DNA of 64,000 nucleotides from Deltaproteobacteria bacterium (GTDB lineage Bacteria > Myxococcota_A > UBA9042 > PHBI01), in the NCBI GenBank assembly GCA_020632715.1, contig JACKFA010000001.1, forward strand, positions 1,426,001-1,490,000, given 5' to 3'. Numbering within the stretch: the first letter of the stretch is position 1; each line of letters begins with the position of its first letter. The notes under the pieces were generated by a model. The model searched no databases. It was not told the DNA's origin and saw only the letters and a list, made by a program, of their open reading frames with translations. Both the position numbers and the translations under genes were made by a program. This document shows positions 62,159 through 64,000 of this stretch, piece by piece.

Positions 62159-63526
62159 ATGGCAGACGGCCCCGAGACCCAGGTCGCGCCCGACGTCGTC
62201 GACGCGCTCCGGTTCCAGCGCTACGTGCTCGCCGCCGCGGGCGGCGCCCCGGCGAGCTACGATCGGCGCCTCATCTATCTCGGCTCGGCGCCCGACTGCG
62301 ATCTCGTCGTCGACGATCCGACCGTCTCGCGCACCCACGCGCGCCTCGAGTTCGACGGCGTCGGCTACCTGCTCCGCGACCTCGCCTCGAAGAACGGCAC
62401 CTGGGTCGACAACGTGCGCGTCCGCGAGGCCTACCTCCCGCAGGCGGCGCGGATCCGCCTCGGCCACGCCGAGGTCGCCTTCTCGGTCGCCGGCGAGCAG
62501 GTCGAGGTGCAGCTCGCCCGCGGCGACCGCCTCGGGCGCCTCATCGGGCAGAGCGCGCAGATGCGCGAGATCATGGCGCTCATCCCGCGCGTCGCGAAGA
62601 GCGACGTGAGCGTGCTCATCGAGGGCGAGAGCGGCACCGGCAAGGAGCTCGTCGCCGAGGCCGTGCAGCAGCACTCGCGCCGCGCCGACAAGCCCCTCGT
62701 CATCTTCGACTGCTCGGCGGTCGCCCCCGAGCTCATCGAGAGCGAGCTCTTCGGGCACGTCAAGGGCGCCTTCACGGGCGCCGTCGGCAACCGCGAGGGC
62801 GTCTTCGCCGCGGCGCACGGCGGCACGCTCTTCCTCGACGAGATCGGCGAGCTCCCGCTCGAGCTCCAGCCGAAGCTGCTCCGCGCCCTCGAGAAGGGCG
62901 AGTACAAGCCGGTCGGCGACAACACCCGCCGCGTCGCCGACGTGCGCGTCGTCGCCGCGACGAACCGGCAGCTCGACAAGGAGGTCGAGGCCGGCACCTT
63001 CCGCGAGGACCTCTACTACCGCCTCGCCGTCATCAAGGTCCGCCTGCCCCCGCTCCGCCAGCGCCCCGAGGACATCCCGCTCCTCGTCGAGACCTTCCTC
63101 CGCGCCGCCGGCGCCTCCGAGGTGCAGGTCGGCTACGACACGATGCGCCGCCTCCAGACCCACCCGTGGCCCGGGAACGTGCGCGAGCTCAAGAACTACG
63201 TCGAGCGCGCCGTGGTCCTCGCCGAGCACGGGCGCCTCGAGACGCGCCACCTGTCGACGCGCGGCATCAAGAGCGAGGCGGCGGTCGCCGAGGTCTCGCG
63301 CGGCGGCGAGGACAGCGCGGCCCTCCTCTCGGTCGACTACGAGCTACCCTTCAAGGACGCCAAGGGCCGCCTCATCGACCTCTTCGAGACGCGCTACTGG
63401 TCGCGCCTCCTCGAGGCCACGGGCGGCAACGTCTCCGAGGCGGCGCGGCGCGGCGGGATCCACCGGAAGTCGCTCGAGTACCTGCTCCGGAAGCTCGATC
63501 TCCGCGGCGCCGGCGACGAAGACTAG
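62159..63526 (+). CDS. FHA-sigma-54 AAA+ enhancer-binding activator
   Basis: 455 residues. N-terminal FHA domain (LGSAPDCDLVVDDPTVSRTH, then LRDLASKNGTWVDNVRV, the RSxxSKNG-type core) binds a phosphothreonine, so the input is Ser/Thr kinase signalling, not a receiver. AAA+ core: Walker A GESGTGKELVAEA, GAFTGA in VKGAFTGAVGN, Walker B GGTLFLDEIGEL, and the R-finger region YKPVGDNTRRVADV. C-terminal Fis-type HTH GGNVSEAARRGGIHRKSLEY. Myxobacteria are known for many such proteins. ATG 62159 follows GAGAGGTGACC. No kinase gene adjacent. Confidence 0.93.
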   Translation: MADGPETQVAPDVVDALRFQRYVLAAAGGAPASYDRRLIYLGSAPDCDLVVDDPTVSRTHARLEFDGVGYLLRDLASKNGTWVDNVRVREAYLPQAARIRLGHAEVAFSVAGEQVEVQLARGDRLGRLIGQSAQMREIMALIPRVAKSDVSVLIEGESGTGKELVAEAVQQHSRRADKPLVIFDCSAVAPELIESELFGHVKGAFTGAVGNREGVFAAAHGGTLFLDEIGELPLELQPKLLRALEKGEYKPVGDNTRRVADVRVVAATNRQLDKEVEAGTFREDLYYRLAVIKVRLPPLRQRPEDIPLLVETFLRAAGASEVQVGYDTMRRLQTHPWPGNVRELKNYVERAVVLAEHGRLETRHLSTRGIKSEAAVAEVSRGGEDSAALLSVDYELPFKDAKGRLIDLFETRYWSRLLEATGGNVSEAARRGGIHRKSLEYLLRKLDLRGAGDED

Positions 63527-63529
63527 CGA

Positions 63530-63922
63530 CTAGACCGGTCGGTCCATCTCGGGCCCCACCTCCGCGTCGGCGAGGGTCGCGACGGCGCTCCGGAGCGTGA
63601 ACGCGCCGAGCTCGTGGGCGCGCGCGGCCTCCGGGCGCGCGAGCGCCGCGAGGAGCGCGCCCCCTTCGGCGCCGCGGGCCGCGGCCAGCGCCCCCTCCGG
63701 GCGCGCCATGACGAGGTCGAGGCGCAGCTCGAGCCGCGGCTCGTCCGGGAGGTGCAGGTGCCCGAAGAGGCCGCTCTCGTCGAGCAGCTCGGCGCTCGCG
63801 GCCTCGAGGGTGACGGCGAGCGCGAGCGCGTCCCCCTCGTACCTCGCCTCCGCGTCGTAGGCGAGGAGCGGCGTCCCGTCCGGGAGCGCGAGCGGATACC
63901 AGCGCCGGCCCACCGCGGTCAT
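63530..63922 (-). CDS. Small protein of unknown function
   Basis: 130 residues, no signal peptide. Mainly beta-strand pattern (LPDGTPLLAYDAEARYEGDA, RLELRLDLVMARPEGALAAA). It stops 3 bp after the plus-strand activator gene. ATG 63922 overlaps the TGA of the gene that enters from the right edge (ATGA), so they are coupled. No family recognised. Confidence 0.7.
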   Translation of the reverse strand: MTAVGRRWYPLALPDGTPLLAYDAEARYEGDALALAVTLEAASAELLDESGLFGHLHLPDEPRLELRLDLVMARPEGALAAARGAEGGALLAALARPEAARAHELGAFTLRSAVATLADAEVGPEMDRPV

Positions 63923-64000
63923 CGCCGCACCTGCGGCCGCCGCTCCTCGTCCTCGCGGACGCGCGTGTGCTCGAAGAGCTCCTGCCCCCAGAGCGAGCGC
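63919..64000 (-). CDS. Partial gene entering at the right edge
   Basis: Only the last 26 codons are visible, reading RSLWGQELFEHTRVREDEE and ending RRPQVRR then TGA. The strongly charged helical sequence and the ATGA overlap with the next gene support a real reading frame. Product unknown. Confidence 0.6.
   Translation of the reverse strand, partial: RSLWGQELFEHTRVREDEERRPQVRR

Overview
The window is very GC-rich DNA (most gaps between genes are also far above 70% G+C by eye), densely coded on both strands. The gene content points to a free-living, predatory- or soil-type delta-proteobacterium in the modern Myxococcota (Polyangia-like). The signs are many secreted lipoproteins with Asp/Thr linkers, Dictyostelium-type Cys-rich repeats, FG-GAP and PEGA proteins, many histidine kinases, an FHA-sigma54 activator, and sigma-54 promoters. 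The taxonomic placement is inference. No rRNA, tRNA, integrase, transposase or CRISPR array was found.

Layout. 0.1-4.7 kb: a hybrid histidine kinase and a badly frameshifted winged-helix/STAND/TPR regulator. 4.8-9.9 kb: a lipoprotein, a quinone-oxidoreductase-like enzyme with a divergent TetR regulator and twin operators, a small lipoprotein and an outer-membrane barrel. 10.0-14.6 kb: a signalling island of three kinases and one stand-alone receiver with no DNA-binding output. 14.9-17.6 kb: a VOC protein, an esterase lipoprotein and an AlkZ-type winged-helix protein. 17.9-23.3 kb: a 1775-residue cell-surface lipoprotein with a strong terminator and promoter. 23.7-28.3 kb: a frameshifted ECF sigma/FecR pair and two secreted proteins of unknown function. 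28.4-34.4 kb: UspA behind a perfect sigma-54 promoter, a YkgJ-type Cys-cluster protein, a second STAND regulator, an eCIS-leader-like protein and CsbD. 34.6-45.5 kb: an ABC exporter, NAD-sugar epimerase, a second ECF sigma/anti-sigma pair, an SGNH-like protein, a PhnD-like binding protein with a TPR lipoprotein, a ClC channel and TauE/SafE. 45.6-52.9 kb: two more large surface lipoproteins. 53.0-59.3 kb: a two-gene YkgJ operon, a class III aminotransferase, duplicated PAAR genes, a GC-rich tandem array, a PEGA protein and HU. 59.5-64.0 kb: a Sel1 lipoprotein, OmpA-like protein, DJ-1/PfpI, FHA-sigma54 activator and two genes running off the end.

How the parts fit. Much of the window builds and senses the cell envelope: at least eight lipoproteins, a barrel, OmpA, PEGA and Sel1 proteins, two ECF sigma pairs and four kinases. 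Several genes appear to be under sigma-54 control (UspA, one kinase, the barrel, possibly CsbD), and an FHA-containing sigma-54 activator lies in the same window; whether it acts on them is unknown.

Most interesting result. Two intergenic elements of 164 and 161 nt (29337-29500 and 54397-54557) have the same internal motifs at identical distances from their ends. Their terminal inverted repeats and central hairpins differ in sequence between the copies but are self-complementary in each. Both sit in the same orientation directly at the start of a YkgJ-type gene. A third 161-nt element (36751-36911) has the same architecture. I do not recognise this family. Data caveat: six genes carry several apparent frameshifts, mostly at G/C runs, which looks like consensus error more than gene decay.
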